Origin: Candidatus Bathyarchaeota archaeon
GTDB taxonomy: Archaea > Thermoproteota > Bathyarchaeia > Bathyarchaeales > Bathycorpusculaceae
NCBI GenBank assembly: GCA_026014585.1
Contig: JAOZIA010000005.1
Location: 1 to 64,000, forward strand
DNA length: 64,000 nucleotides
Direction: 5' to 3'
The notes below the pieces were generated by a model. It was given only the letters and a program-made list of their open reading frames with translations, searched no databases and was not told the origin of the DNA. Below, one piece after another: positions 1-8,046 of this stretch. The position numbers and the translations under genes are program-made. The first letter of the stretch is position 1, and each line of letters opens with the position of its first letter.

Positions 1-5
1 AACTA

Positions 6-197
6 TTATTTTTTGGCGGTTTTTTGAGAAGGTTTTGGAAGCTTTAGAAGGGGTTGTTGGTTTTGCGTGTGTTTGGAGGGGGGTGTTTGGTTTAACCATT
101 CAGGCCAATCCGTAGTCGAGGAGAAAGGAGAAGGCTTCGAAAACGGAAAGATTTTGGCTTTTTTGGTTAGCCTGCAAACTTGCCACCCTCCATTCAC
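6..197 (-). CDS. Doubtful small hypothetical protein
   Basis: A 63-codon frame starting at a GTG. The product is rich in Pro, Lys, Gln and Ser and matches no family I recognise. A GGAGG-like ribosome-binding sequence lies inside the proposed start region. It sits well placed for a TTG that opens a different 25-codon frame, so either frame or neither may be used. It lies at the window edge, leftward like the next gene. Composition alone does not establish it as a gene. Confidence 0.2.
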   Translation of the reverse strand: MNGGWQVCRLTKKAKIFPFSKPSPFSSTTDWPEWLNQTPPSKHTQNQQPLLKLPKPSQKTAKK

Positions 198-260
198 ATC
201 TTAAGAATTACGACATTATAAATATAAGCTTTATGAATTTAAAATAAAGATTCAGAATTA

Positions 261-692
261 CTATGCCAGAGACAAAACGCCGTCTAAAACGGCTTTCTCT
301 GAAACAGTAAGCTGCATAGACAACCAGCATTTCAAAAGCACAGACAACTTTGGCAGCTCGCCACTAAAAGAAATAACTTGGTTGCCTTTAACTGCGTTAA
401 CCTCAAAAACACGTTCAGCCTCCTTAAAACTAAAGGACAGCATCCTTGCTTGAGAGGCAAGATTCTGGAAATCTTCCCAATTTTTGCACCTTAGGCTTAA
501 ATGTGGACCCATCGGAACCTGCGCATGCACTATTGCTGGCGTGGTTGGGGCGGGCTGTTTTGGCTGCTCAGCGGGCAGGGTTGGTGTTGGCGGCGCTGTT
601 TTTGGTGTTGTTTGGGCGTGGTTGATTAGTGCGGCTACTTCTCTTTGGAGAAGGTCGATTTTTTTGTTTATGCCTTCGATTTTTCCTGCCAT
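261..692 (-). CDS. Coiled-coil and proline-rich hypothetical protein
   Basis: The product from the first ATG is 143 aa. It has a short charged helix (about residues 1-25), a Pro/Thr/Ala/Gln-rich linker (28-57) and a compact C-terminal domain (62-143) I do not recognise. The open frame continues upstream for more than 45 codons with a strongly heptad-like helix (motifs LEALDFIVNVL and EKDLDKLINEL), reaching a stop near 888. That stretch has no ATG, GTG or TTG. The real protein is therefore probably longer, about 189 aa if translation starts at the ATA at 830-828, which follows a G-rich stretch. Otherwise the N-terminus was lost by a frameshift. No signal peptide or membrane segment is visible. 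Function unknown. Confidence 0.6.
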   Translation of the reverse strand: MAGKIEGINKKIDLLQREVAALINHAQTTPKTAPPTPTLPAEQPKQPAPTTPAIVHAQVPMGPHLSLRCKNWEDFQNLASQARMLSFSFKEAERVFEVNAVKGNQVISFSGELPKLSVLLKCWLSMQLTVSEKAVLDGVLSLA

Positions 693-1031
693 TTCGCCTG
701 TGTCACTTATTTGTTCGGTGACTGTGCCTAGTTCGTTGATTAGTTTGTCGAGGTCTTTTTCGTGTTCTTTGAGAACGTTGACTATGAAGTCAAGTGCCTC
801 TAATGCTTCGTTTTTTGGTTTATCTGATATGTGCTTTTTCCCCCTGATATCGCAAACCTTACTATACGAGATATGCTTTTAAACATGACGAATCCTAAAA
901 CAGGACTCAAACTACAGATTCAAAATAAACAAAAACACCTAATTAACCTTAACCCAAAAAACCACAGATATGTTGCTTTTGCATAGACTACCCTTCTAAG
1001 TAGATTAAACATCTAAGTGAACCCTATTTGA

Positions 1032-2525
1032 CTATACTTTAACTGCATTTGCTTTTTTCCTACGCGTAAACGCCATCAGAATAACCAGTGCCCCAGCGAC
1101 AACTATTGCTGCAACTATGCAACCTGCCAAAGTGGCATCCAGAAGTGGCTCATCCAAAGCCGCGAGGTCCATTTTTATTTGATGTGTACTGTGCGAGTAA
1201 TTCAAGGTTATAATCCACGATGTTTCATCGGAGAAAATTTGGGGCTCAATCAAGTCCCCATCCAAATACACTCTCAAATCATCCAGGTTTGGAAGAAAAC
1301 TCTTAGCCACCGATACATTCACGTAGCCTGTGGTTCCAGAGTCCCCCGTAACATTGAAACTTAATTCCTGTTTTTGGCTGTCAAAGGCAAGAGCGGTTAT
1401 TGTGCTGTTTGATTGGAAATTGAAAAATTCGGGGTTAGGTGTTGAAGATGGCGTTTGGGTTGGTGTAGTGGTTGAGTTTAGGGTTGCGTATTTGAGCCAG
1501 CGATCCATATAGTAGCTTATATGCGGGGTTCCAGCTGAATCAAGAGCAAGGGAACATTCATGCCCTTCTGTGTCTACCGTTTGTATGTTCCAGCTTGAAC
1601 CAGTCCATGTAGCATACTTAACGCCTGGATTAGTCGTAAATGCTATATGGGGATTATTTGCGGAATCTAAAACAAGAGAACATGAGTAGGCAGCGGTCTT
1701 TGAATATATCATCTCAACATCCCAACTTGAACCGTCCCAACTGACATATTTCAAACCAGAAGGAAAGCCAGTGTCACAATAGCACATATGCGGATAACCG
1801 TTTGAGTCTAAAGCAAGAGAGCATGACCACGATGGACTTCCGCTTGAATCCACAGTTTGAACTTGCCAACCTGAATCTGTCAAAGTGGCATAATTAAAAT
1901 CGTGCTCATAAGAACCCATATTGAAGCAACAAATATGTGGAGTACCTTTTGAGTCAAATGCAAGTGAAGAAGTTTGTCCTCCACCAACCGTTTGCATATC
2001 CCACTTTAAACCATCTAAACTGGCATATTTGCCATCATAACTAATATGAGGATCACCATTAGGGTCTAAACAAAGAGAAGAGTAATAACCACCACGTGAA
2101 ACACACAATGTATTCCAATCTGAACCATCCCAATTAACATAGAATAATGCTGCTCCAGTTGTGAGGTCAGCATAGGTTATGTGTGGGTTATTAGAAGAAT
2201 CCAAAACAAGACAGATGTCACCGCCAAACCCGCTAGTGGAAGCCACTTTTTGGGTACTCCAACCAGTTCCGTTCCAACTAACATAGTTTAAACCTTCACC
2301 GATACCGCCATAAATTATATGAGGGTACCCATTAGAATCTAAAGCAATTTTGGTATCATAAACGTCTTCTCTCATATCTTTTACTTTTTGAACATTCCAA
2401 GTTGGGGCTGCTGCTTGTTGGGCTTGTGTTTTGTAACAGCTTAAAAACATGGTTAAACAAAGTGTGAGCACCAATATACTTACCATAACTGCCTTTTTTT
2501 GCAAGTACTTAACCCTCAATTGCAA
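1032..2525 (-). CDS. Surface protein with seven beta-propeller-like repeats
   Basis: A 497-aa exported protein. It has a signal/anchor segment at about residues 12-35, then seven repeats of about 45-50 residues, each carrying a motif of the type LDSNGYPHI followed by a Tyr/Trp-rich strand, over roughly residues 60-345. Seven such units fit a seven-bladed propeller. A Thr/Pro-rich linker (about 348-365), a beta domain and a C-terminal membrane helix (about 463-487) with a basic tail follow, so it is anchored in the membrane with the propeller outside. It resembles other large surface proteins in this window in architecture, not sequence. A binding or adhesive role is inference. Confidence 0.8.
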   Translation of the reverse strand: MQLRVKYLQKKAVMVSILVLTLCLTMFLSCYKTQAQQAAAPTWNVQKVKDMREDVYDTKIALDSNGYPHIIYGGIGEGLNYVSWNGTGWSTQKVASTSGFGGDICLVLDSSNNPHITYADLTTGAALFYVNWDGSDWNTLCVSRGGYYSSLCLDPNGDPHISYDGKYASLDGLKWDMQTVGGGQTSSLAFDSKGTPHICCFNMGSYEHDFNYATLTDSGWQVQTVDSSGSPSWSCSLALDSNGYPHMCYCDTGFPSGLKYVSWDGSSWDVEMIYSKTAAYSCSLVLDSANNPHIAFTTNPGVKYATWTGSSWNIQTVDTEGHECSLALDSAGTPHISYYMDRWLKYATLNSTTTPTQTPSSTPNPEFFNFQSNSTITALAFDSQKQELSFNVTGDSGTTGYVNVSVAKSFLPNLDDLRVYLDGDLIEPQIFSDETSWIITLNYSHSTHQIKMDLAALDEPLLDATLAGCIVAAIVVAGALVILMAFTRRKKANAVKV

Positions 2526-2568
2526 CTTGTGGCATCTACCTTTATTATCCTATCGCAAAAAAGGGTGC

Positions 2569-2982
2569 TTAACTTTGGGTTTTGTTGTGAAGGGTTTGCA
2601 GGTAGCTTGGGAGGCTTTCAATACAGCGAATCTCCTTGCCTGCTAAACGGAAGAGTTGAAGCCAAAAGGTTTGGTCGGGAACGATTTTTAGGCGTTCAAG
2701 TTCAACTTTGAGGCGACGTGTGGCTTCTTTACCGCGCCTGTCAAAATCCAAAAAAAGAATAACCCTGCCCGAACCTGTCTGCTCTATTTCTGAGATGACA
2801 TCAAGGAAGGATTTGCCCCCTGTTTTCAGGGTTAAAACTTTGCCGCTGATTCCCAGTATTTTTAGTGCGTCAGCATCTTTTTTGCCCTCAACCAAAAGGG
2901 GTGTGCCTTTGGCGGCTTCAGTGGTGAGTTGAACGATAAGTTCTTGAAGTTTCTCTTCTCTTTCTCTGAGCCGAGATGACAA
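2569..2982 (-). CDS. Small Toprim-domain protein (UPF0292-like)
   Basis: A 137-aa stand-alone Toprim domain, the metal-binding fold of topoisomerases, primases and nucleases. The motif LLVEGKKDADAL (about residues 29-40) carries the conserved Glu, and LFLDFDRRGKE (about 75-85) carries the DxD-type acidic pair. Length fits the archaeal small Toprim family. It starts at a TTG with an AAGGT-type ribosome-binding site 6 nt after the tyrS stop, so the two are likely co-transcribed. The biochemical role of this archaeal family is not settled; handling of nucleic acid ends or 5S rRNA has been proposed for Toprim relatives. Confidence 0.8.
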   Translation of the reverse strand: MSSRLREREEKLQELIVQLTTEAAKGTPLLVEGKKDADALKILGISGKVLTLKTGGKSFLDVISEIEQTGSGRVILFLDFDRRGKEATRRLKVELERLKIVPDQTFWLQLFRLAGKEIRCIESLPSYLQTLHNKTQS

Positions 2983-2987
2983 GGCGT

Positions 2988-4076
2988 TTACCTTGTGACT
3001 TTGGCTTTGCGAATTGTCTCCAAGCAGTCTTTGGCTTCCAAGTTGTTAGTGAAGTAACGGCGGACAGGCTCCAGTATTTTTCCAAGTTCAGTGGCGACGC
3101 CGTTTTTGAGGTCCATCGGGTGCAGGTTTCCTTCGGCAAAGGTTGTTTCGAGTTGTTGGAAGCTTTCAAAGCAGATGTTGCCGCCGAATTTGGCTGGGCG
3201 TTCAATCGTGAAGGTTGAGTGTTCTCGGAATATGATGTATTTAGCGATGTCTAAAATTGGGTTGTATTTTATTGTGCGTTCGGGGCAGAAGGCTTTAGAC
3301 ATTTTTTTCTTTATCTCTTCGGGTGTGTCGTAGATGAATATGCAGGTGTCAGGTTTGCTTTTGCTCATTTTCGCTGATGCCACTGCCTCTTTTTCTTGCC
3401 CCTCGGGAATTGGCCAAATGCCCGGTTTTGCCAGTCCCTGTAGCAGGTGATGATGGATGCAGACAGGTTTGTAGCAACCGATTTTCTCGCCGATTTCTCG
3501 TGCTACCATATTGGCTTTACGCTGGTCCATGCCGAGTTGGCACATTTTGACTTTCATGTGAAATATGTCAGCTACCTGCATGGGCGTGTAAAGGTAGTCG
3601 CTGACGTAGTGGGCTTCGCCTTCCTTGCGTCCCGCGATTTCCAGCGTGCGGGTGGTTCGTGCTAAGGTGAGATTTTTGGCGATAACCATGGTTTTAGCCC
3701 AGTAATCCAAATTGTCATAGAGCTTATCAGAATAAATGAACTCAACCTTGTCACCGGGAACACCCAATGCAAGCCAACTATGCCTAAACAAGTCAGCGGC
3801 TTTACGGATAAGTTCAAGGTCGCCGCCGAGCTTATTGTTGAGGTATGCGTGCCATGTAGCAAGGAAAGCTTTGAAATGGATGCCTGCTTCGGCGAAGTCT
3901 CTCATTTTATATGCGCAAATCACGCCTGTTCCCAAATGCGCCAGCCCTGATGGTTCCCAGCCGTTGTAGGCGATGGGGTGCTCTTCAGTTTCCAAAAGTT
4001 GCCGCAAATCATCTACGGTTACGATTTCTTCAGTTGGTGGTCTGCAGATAAGCTCAAGTTTTTTCTCTAAATCCAC
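2988..4076 (-). CDS. tyrS: Tyrosyl-tRNA synthetase
   Basis: A 362-aa class I aminoacyl-tRNA synthetase charging tRNA-Tyr in the cytoplasm. The HIGH-like motif is HLGTG (about residues 47-51) and the KMSKS loop is AKMSKSKPD (about 236-244). The YNGWEPSG opening of the Rossmann fold and the length match the short archaeal/eukaryotic TyrRS type, which lacks the bacterial S4 domain. It is the first gene of a probable two-gene unit with the Toprim protein. Start chosen at ATG 4076, which gives the expected N-terminus for the family. Confidence 0.95.
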   Translation of the reverse strand: MDLEKKLELICRPPTEEIVTVDDLRQLLETEEHPIAYNGWEPSGLAHLGTGVICAYKMRDFAEAGIHFKAFLATWHAYLNNKLGGDLELIRKAADLFRHSWLALGVPGDKVEFIYSDKLYDNLDYWAKTMVIAKNLTLARTTRTLEIAGRKEGEAHYVSDYLYTPMQVADIFHMKVKMCQLGMDQRKANMVAREIGEKIGCYKPVCIHHHLLQGLAKPGIWPIPEGQEKEAVASAKMSKSKPDTCIFIYDTPEEIKKKMSKAFCPERTIKYNPILDIAKYIIFREHSTFTIERPAKFGGNICFESFQQLETTFAEGNLHPMDLKNGVATELGKILEPVRRYFTNNLEAKDCLETIRKAKVTR

Positions 4077-4169
4077 GGTGTTTCAGCTCAATTGTCATAG
4101 CTTAGATTGTGACTGGTAATTTAAGAATTTAGTTGCTGAAAGGCTACCGTTGTTAAGGAGTGTATGCTG

Positions 4170-5402
4170 TTAGCTGGTACCAAATCGTGATTTTTTGCGT
4201 TGTGCTTTTTTTATGTAGGTTTGCATTTCTCTGTTTTGGATGGTTTTTTGAGAGAGCGTTTCTGGAGCATACGTCAAGGGCAATATAGCTAAGAATAGGA
4301 AGAAGCTGGTGAAGGAGAAGATTGCTGTTGAATTAATTAGTGAAGATATTTCAGTACCTATTGAAAGTTCAGTGAAAATTGAGAACAGGAAAGGCAAATA
4401 GCCGATGGCGTAGAATTTTTCGCTTTTCTTTCCCATTGCAATGTCACCCCAGATGGTCATCAGGAAAATAGTGTAAAATATACCCCACGAAACCCCATCA
4501 GCAACCGTGTAAAACCACCAACTGACAAGGTTTTGTTCAAAAAGCCCAAGACTCGCATATCCTATGCCTAAGAGCACAAAACCTATAAGCACAAGGCGTT
4601 TACGTCCAAAACGGTCAGCGAAAAAGCCTGTTGCTACCGCGATTACTCCTGCTAGCAAGTTTTCGATAAGTATTGATTGTTGGAATAAGTCAGGGAATAT
4701 GTTGTTGACTATGGGTGTGCTGATGTAGTTGACTATTGCAAACATCATCCATGGAACGAAATAGAGGACAAATGTTTTGTTGGTGAAAACTTCTTTGTAT
4801 TTGACATTTTTTTGAATGACTTGGTCGGGGGGTTTTATTATAAAGATTAATGCAAAAGCTAACGCTTGACCAATAGCTAAAACCACAGCGTTCATGGCAA
4901 CACTAGAAAGACCTATGGCGCCAAGTAAAAACACGGCTATAAAACTTATTAGAAAAGTAAATCCGCCAAATCTTGCACGATTCTCCTCTTTAGTCACCCA
5001 CGCAAAATATGCCAAAGCAACAGGCATACCTAAACCAAAATAGGCACCACTTAAAGCAAAGTAAAACATGGATTGATAAAGAACAGAAAAATCCATAACC
5101 AATCCCAAAAGCGCCAATGCCAACCCAACAAGCAGCCAATTACGAAGAAAAGAAATCCGACAGAACCTTTTAGATAAAACAAACCCGAAAAATATCGCAA
5201 GTACTGTTCCGATTAGGTTCATTGCCCAAATCATTGTTGATTGAGAACTTGAGAATCCAGCGGATACTGTTACGTCTGATATGAATTTGCCACTGTAGAG
5301 ATACCACACAAAAGTATCAGCCACTAAAATTAATGCCGCAAAAAAGCTTCGGAAACTACCGTTAGGCGTACTTATGAAAGAGCGCTTAGCCGTAAGTTCC
5401 AA
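4170..5402 (-). CDS. Major facilitator superfamily transporter
   Basis: A 410-aa polytopic membrane protein with about 12 hydrophobic helices in two halves and a central loop near residues 195-210. The motif ADRFGRKR (about 261-268) between helices is a typical MFS loop signature. The substrate cannot be read from sequence. It stands alone: tyrS ends the unit to its left and the protease gene to its right has its own promoter. A GAGGATCC ribosome-binding sequence precedes the ATG. Confidence 0.85.
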   Translation of the reverse strand: MELTAKRSFISTPNGSFRSFFAALILVADTFVWYLYSGKFISDVTVSAGFSSSQSTMIWAMNLIGTVLAIFFGFVLSKRFCRISFLRNWLLVGLALALLGLVMDFSVLYQSMFYFALSGAYFGLGMPVALAYFAWVTKEENRARFGGFTFLISFIAVFLLGAIGLSSVAMNAVVLAIGQALAFALIFIIKPPDQVIQKNVKYKEVFTNKTFVLYFVPWMMFAIVNYISTPIVNNIFPDLFQQSILIENLLAGVIAVATGFFADRFGRKRLVLIGFVLLGIGYASLGLFEQNLVSWWFYTVADGVSWGIFYTIFLMTIWGDIAMGKKSEKFYAIGYLPFLFSIFTELSIGTEISSLINSTAIFSFTSFFLFLAILPLTYAPETLSQKTIQNREMQTYIKKAQRKKSRFGTS

Positions 5403-5539
5403 AATGGATCCTCAAATCAGTTAAAATAAGAAAAAGAGGTTATTGTGTGTTTTTGTGAGCAGAACAGGAAACAAAGGATTTTGCTCAGGAAATTTACCAC
5501 CACATGCCAACTACGGTAGGGGTAGGTTTTGCTTGGATT

Positions 5540-6367
5540 TTAGCTTTCTTGTTCAATATTTGCCACCTCCATTATCCAATTGTGTGCCTGTTGAGTGTCT
5601 AATCTAACATGATAGGTTACACCAACACAGTTTGTATTGGTTGCATAGGAATGTAATGCAATAACAATGTTTGAGTCCCCAAGCAACACTGGACCACCTG
5701 AATCACCAGTGCAGATTCCGCCTCTACCATTACCAGCATTTGCTGAACACCGAATGTATTCATCGCTCCAAGCAAAATTACCTGAAACTGTCGTGGCATA
5801 AGCGTAGTTGCGCATGATGTATCCTGCAGTTGCCGTTTCAAAGCCATATCCGACAAGAGTTACATCTGTTTTAGGCAAATCATCCACGATACCTAATTCG
5901 GGAAGTTGCCCATAACTGCTAACAACATTTGTTGGCACCGGCTCGTTTAGGATAATCACTGCCAAATCGTTATGCATAAAATCACCCAGTGCACCTTGAG
6001 TTGCCATGCTAAACTGTGGGTCTGGATAAGCGGTGCCTTCGTAAATGGAGGTTACGCCTTGAATCTGAAGCGCACCATCTTGGACACCCCACGTTATTGG
6101 TCCCTGATCAAAGCAGACCATGACGTTTGGGGTAACGCAACCATGTGCAGTTGTTATCATTACTGTTGGTGAAATGAGAACTCCGCTACAGATGGAAACG
6201 GGAAGTATGTTATTGCTGCTGTCCTGCTCGTAAAAGACTACTAAGCCGACAAAAGAGTGAGCATCATCTGGGTGTATGTTTCCTGTTATGGCATATGCTG
6301 GCACGGCAGATATTGACAGGATAATTATTAGTGCAAGAATTGTTGTTTGGGTTTTTGTTTGGCGCAT
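5540..6367 (-). CDS. Secreted trypsin-like (S1) serine protease
   Basis: A 275-aa exported chymotrypsin-fold protease. The signal peptide ends near AYA at residue 26. The triad is His75 (TTAHGC), Asp134 (HNDLAVIIL) and Ser223 (GDSGGP). Cys60/Cys77 flank the active-site His as in classical S1 enzymes, and Cys207/Cys219 could form a second bridge. The position equivalent to trypsin Asp189 appears to be Gly217, so trypsin-like Lys/Arg specificity is not expected. There is no C-terminal anchor, so the enzyme is probably released. A TATA-like sequence near 6405-6415 and an AGAGGA ribosome-binding site precede the ATG, divergent from the prenyl synthase. S1A proteases are uncommon in archaea. Confidence 0.88.
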   Translation of the reverse strand: MRQTKTQTTILALIIILSISAVPAYAITGNIHPDDAHSFVGLVVFYEQDSSNNILPVSICSGVLISPTVMITTAHGCVTPNVMVCFDQGPITWGVQDGALQIQGVTSIYEGTAYPDPQFSMATQGALGDFMHNDLAVIILNEPVPTNVVSSYGQLPELGIVDDLPKTDVTLVGYGFETATAGYIMRNYAYATTVSGNFAWSDEYIRCSANAGNGRGGICTGDSGGPVLLGDSNIVIALHSYATNTNCVGVTYHVRLDTQQAHNWIMEVANIEQES

Positions 6368-6484
6368 TTTTGTGTCCTCTTAGCCCTTGGTAGGTTACTT
6401 TTTCGTAAGATATAAGTATATTGAACATTAATACATCATAATACCATTATATGCACCAAAACCAACTTCTAAAGAGAAAACAGC

Positions 6485-7459
6485 ATGACCAAACAAGACC
6501 TCACCCTGCAAATACAAACCCTGCTCACAAAATACGGACAAAAAGGCCTACAAACCACAAAACAAAACCTCAAAGACAAAAACATTGCACAACCCATCCA
6601 AAAAATACTCACCTACTTCATAGAGGAAACATGGCCAAACACCCATCACCCCGCCCTCATCGCACTCAGCTGCGAAGCCGCAGGTGGCAACCCAGAGGCA
6701 GCCAGCACAATAGGCGCTGCAGTTGTTATGCTTACAGGCGCAGCTGACATCCATGACGACATAATCGATAACTCCAAAATCAAAAGCGGAAAACAAACAA
6801 TCTACGGCAAATACAACAAAGAACTGGTTTTGCTGGCGGGCGATGTCTTGTTTTTGAAAGGATATTTCCTTCTTCAAGAAGCATGCAAAGGTTTTCCCGC
6901 AGCCAAACAGCAGGCAATAAACAGCACCATTGAGCAAGCATTTAACAAAATCGCAGCAGCCATAACCAGCGAAAGAGTTCTGCGAGAAAAACCAGTCAAC
7001 CCTGACATGTTCCACAAGGTTTTGGAGCAAAAAGGCACGATAACACAGGCATGTGTGGAAGTCGGCGCGATTTTGGCAGATGCCCCTGAGGAGCAGCGGA
7101 TGGTTTTGTGTCGTTTTGGGAAAACTTTGGGGTACTTGATGACTCTAAAAAACGAGTTTGACGACCTATACAAATGTGCCGAGATTAGAAATCGTTCAAA
7201 AAACGAGATTCTGCCCTTGCCGTTGCTGTATGCCCTAAAAGATAATGCGGCAAAAAAACAGTTAACTCCCCTGCTGCAAGGAAAAATAAGCCAGAAAAAA
7301 ACCCGACAAATCGCGGAAATAACCGAAAACGTACAGCGCGTAATCCAACTAAAAACCGACATGTTCTACCTAAAAAACAACGAACAAATAAAACTAAGCC
7401 AGCTCCCAAACACTGACGCCCTAAAACTTCTCCTTGACTACACAGTCGTTGAGGCATAA
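6485..7459 (+). CDS. Polyprenyl diphosphate synthase family protein
   Basis: A 324-aa isoprenyl diphosphate synthase homologue; the family makes the C20 or longer chains of archaeal lipids from DMAPP/GPP and IPP. The first Asp-rich motif is in DIHDDIID (about residues 93-100). The second is degenerate: LKNEFDDLYK (about 222-231) keeps a DD pair but lacks the usual final Asp and Gln. This may mean altered chain length or a non-canonical substrate. The basic segment KSGKQTIYGKY after the first motif is conserved. TATATGC-like promoter at about 6444-6452. It is followed by 470 nt of noncoding DNA. Confidence 0.85.
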   Translation: MTKQDLTLQIQTLLTKYGQKGLQTTKQNLKDKNIAQPIQKILTYFIEETWPNTHHPALIALSCEAAGGNPEAASTIGAAVVMLTGAADIHDDIIDNSKIKSGKQTIYGKYNKELVLLAGDVLFLKGYFLLQEACKGFPAAKQQAINSTIEQAFNKIAAAITSERVLREKPVNPDMFHKVLEQKGTITQACVEVGAILADAPEEQRMVLCRFGKTLGYLMTLKNEFDDLYKCAEIRNRSKNEILPLPLLYALKDNAAKKQLTPLLQGKISQKKTRQIAEITENVQRVIQLKTDMFYLKNNEQIKLSQLPNTDALKLLLDYTVVEA

Positions 7460-7499
7460 CGGTTTTTCGCGGGTAATGTCTCCCCCGTAACCTAACACT

Positions 7500-7680
7500 C
7501 AACCGCACAGCTAAGCGTCGCTTAAAGCTTGGTTAAGCTCTCTCGGCGAGGGATTTTGCTCCCGCAGCTCACCTGTTCCATAATTGGGTAGAACTCGCTC
7601 GTCACTGGGTGCAAGATTTGTGGTGCTTGCTCCTCTGTTGAGTCCGTCGTTATGGGTGCTCAATTTCGGTGAGCAAAAAA
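7500..7680. other. Possibly structured noncoding segment
   Basis: Gene-free DNA upstream of the repeats and tRNA-Ala. It contains several complementary stretches: GCTCACC near 7572 pairs with GGTGAGC near 7670-7676, and local stems include GCAAG/CTTGC near 7602-7623, TTGAG/CTCAA near 7636-7662 and GGGA/TCCC near 7550-7565. This could be an untranslated RNA on either strand. It does not match SRP RNA, RNase P RNA or rRNA features that I know. Confidence 0.3.
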
Positions 7681-7735
7681 AATAGTACAACGGTACAGAT
7701 TAAACATTGCTATACATTCTCGGTTATTTCGGAGA

Positions 7736-7784
7736 CCCTCTCCTATGTTTTCTGCATAGGTTGGCTATTAGGCTCCTAATAGAA
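7736..7784 (+). repeat. Intergenic hairpin repeat, copy A
   Basis: First copy of a family with consensus start CCTCTATGGTTTCTGCA. It holds two perfect hairpins: CCTATG/CATAGG (7742-7760) and CTATTAG-GCTC-CTAATAG (7765-7782). It lies in the gene-free stretch after the prenyl synthase and is followed directly by copy B. Confidence 0.75.
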
Positions 7785-7795
7785 ACGCAACCACT

Positions 7796-7855
7796 CCTAC
7801 CCCTCTATGGTTTCTGCAATGAATTACTAATAGGCTCCTATTAGGCTCCAAATAT
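7796..7855 (+). repeat. Intergenic hairpin repeat, copy B
   Basis: Second tandem copy, nearly identical to copy E at 61118 across CCTCTATGGxTTCTGCAATG and AATTxCTAATAGG. It has an extra palindromic unit: CTAATAG-GCTC-CTATTAG (7827-7844) followed by GGCTCCAAATA. It lies 72 nt upstream of tRNA-Ala. Confidence 0.8.
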
Positions 7856-7926
7856 GTTGGCACCGTTTCCAATCGTGATACCGAAACCTAAAAAAACCCA
7901 CACAAACCTATCATTGCACCCAACAG

Positions 7927-8004
7927 GGGCCAGTAGATCAGCCTGGTATGATCGCCGCGTTCGCAACGCGGAAGCCGCGGGTTCAAATCCCGCCTGGTCC
8001 ACCA
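7927..8004 (+). tRNA. tRNA-Ala (anticodon CGC)
   Basis: A complete cloverleaf: acceptor GGGCCAG pairs with CTGGTCC, D-arm GATC/GATC, anticodon stem CCGCG/CGCGG around loop TTCGCAA (anticodon CGC, reading GCG), T-arm GCGGG-TTCAAAT-CCCGC, discriminator A at 8001 and an encoded CCA at 8002-8004. The third acceptor pair is G3-T70, the G3:U70 wobble that marks alanine tRNAs. No intron. An A-rich CTAAAAAA at about 7889-7896 may be the upstream promoter element. Confidence 0.95.
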
Positions 8005-8046
8005 CAAAATTTTGCACTACCAATGCATTGTCATTAGCCTTTATGT

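Noticed and set aside
484-882. Rightward 132-codon open frame
   Set aside because: It lies antisense to the coiled-coil gene and its composition is that of a mirror of that gene; no ribosome-binding site.
7500-7680. SRP RNA, RNase P RNA or 5S rRNA
   Set aside because: None of the conserved segments of these RNAs that I know is present.
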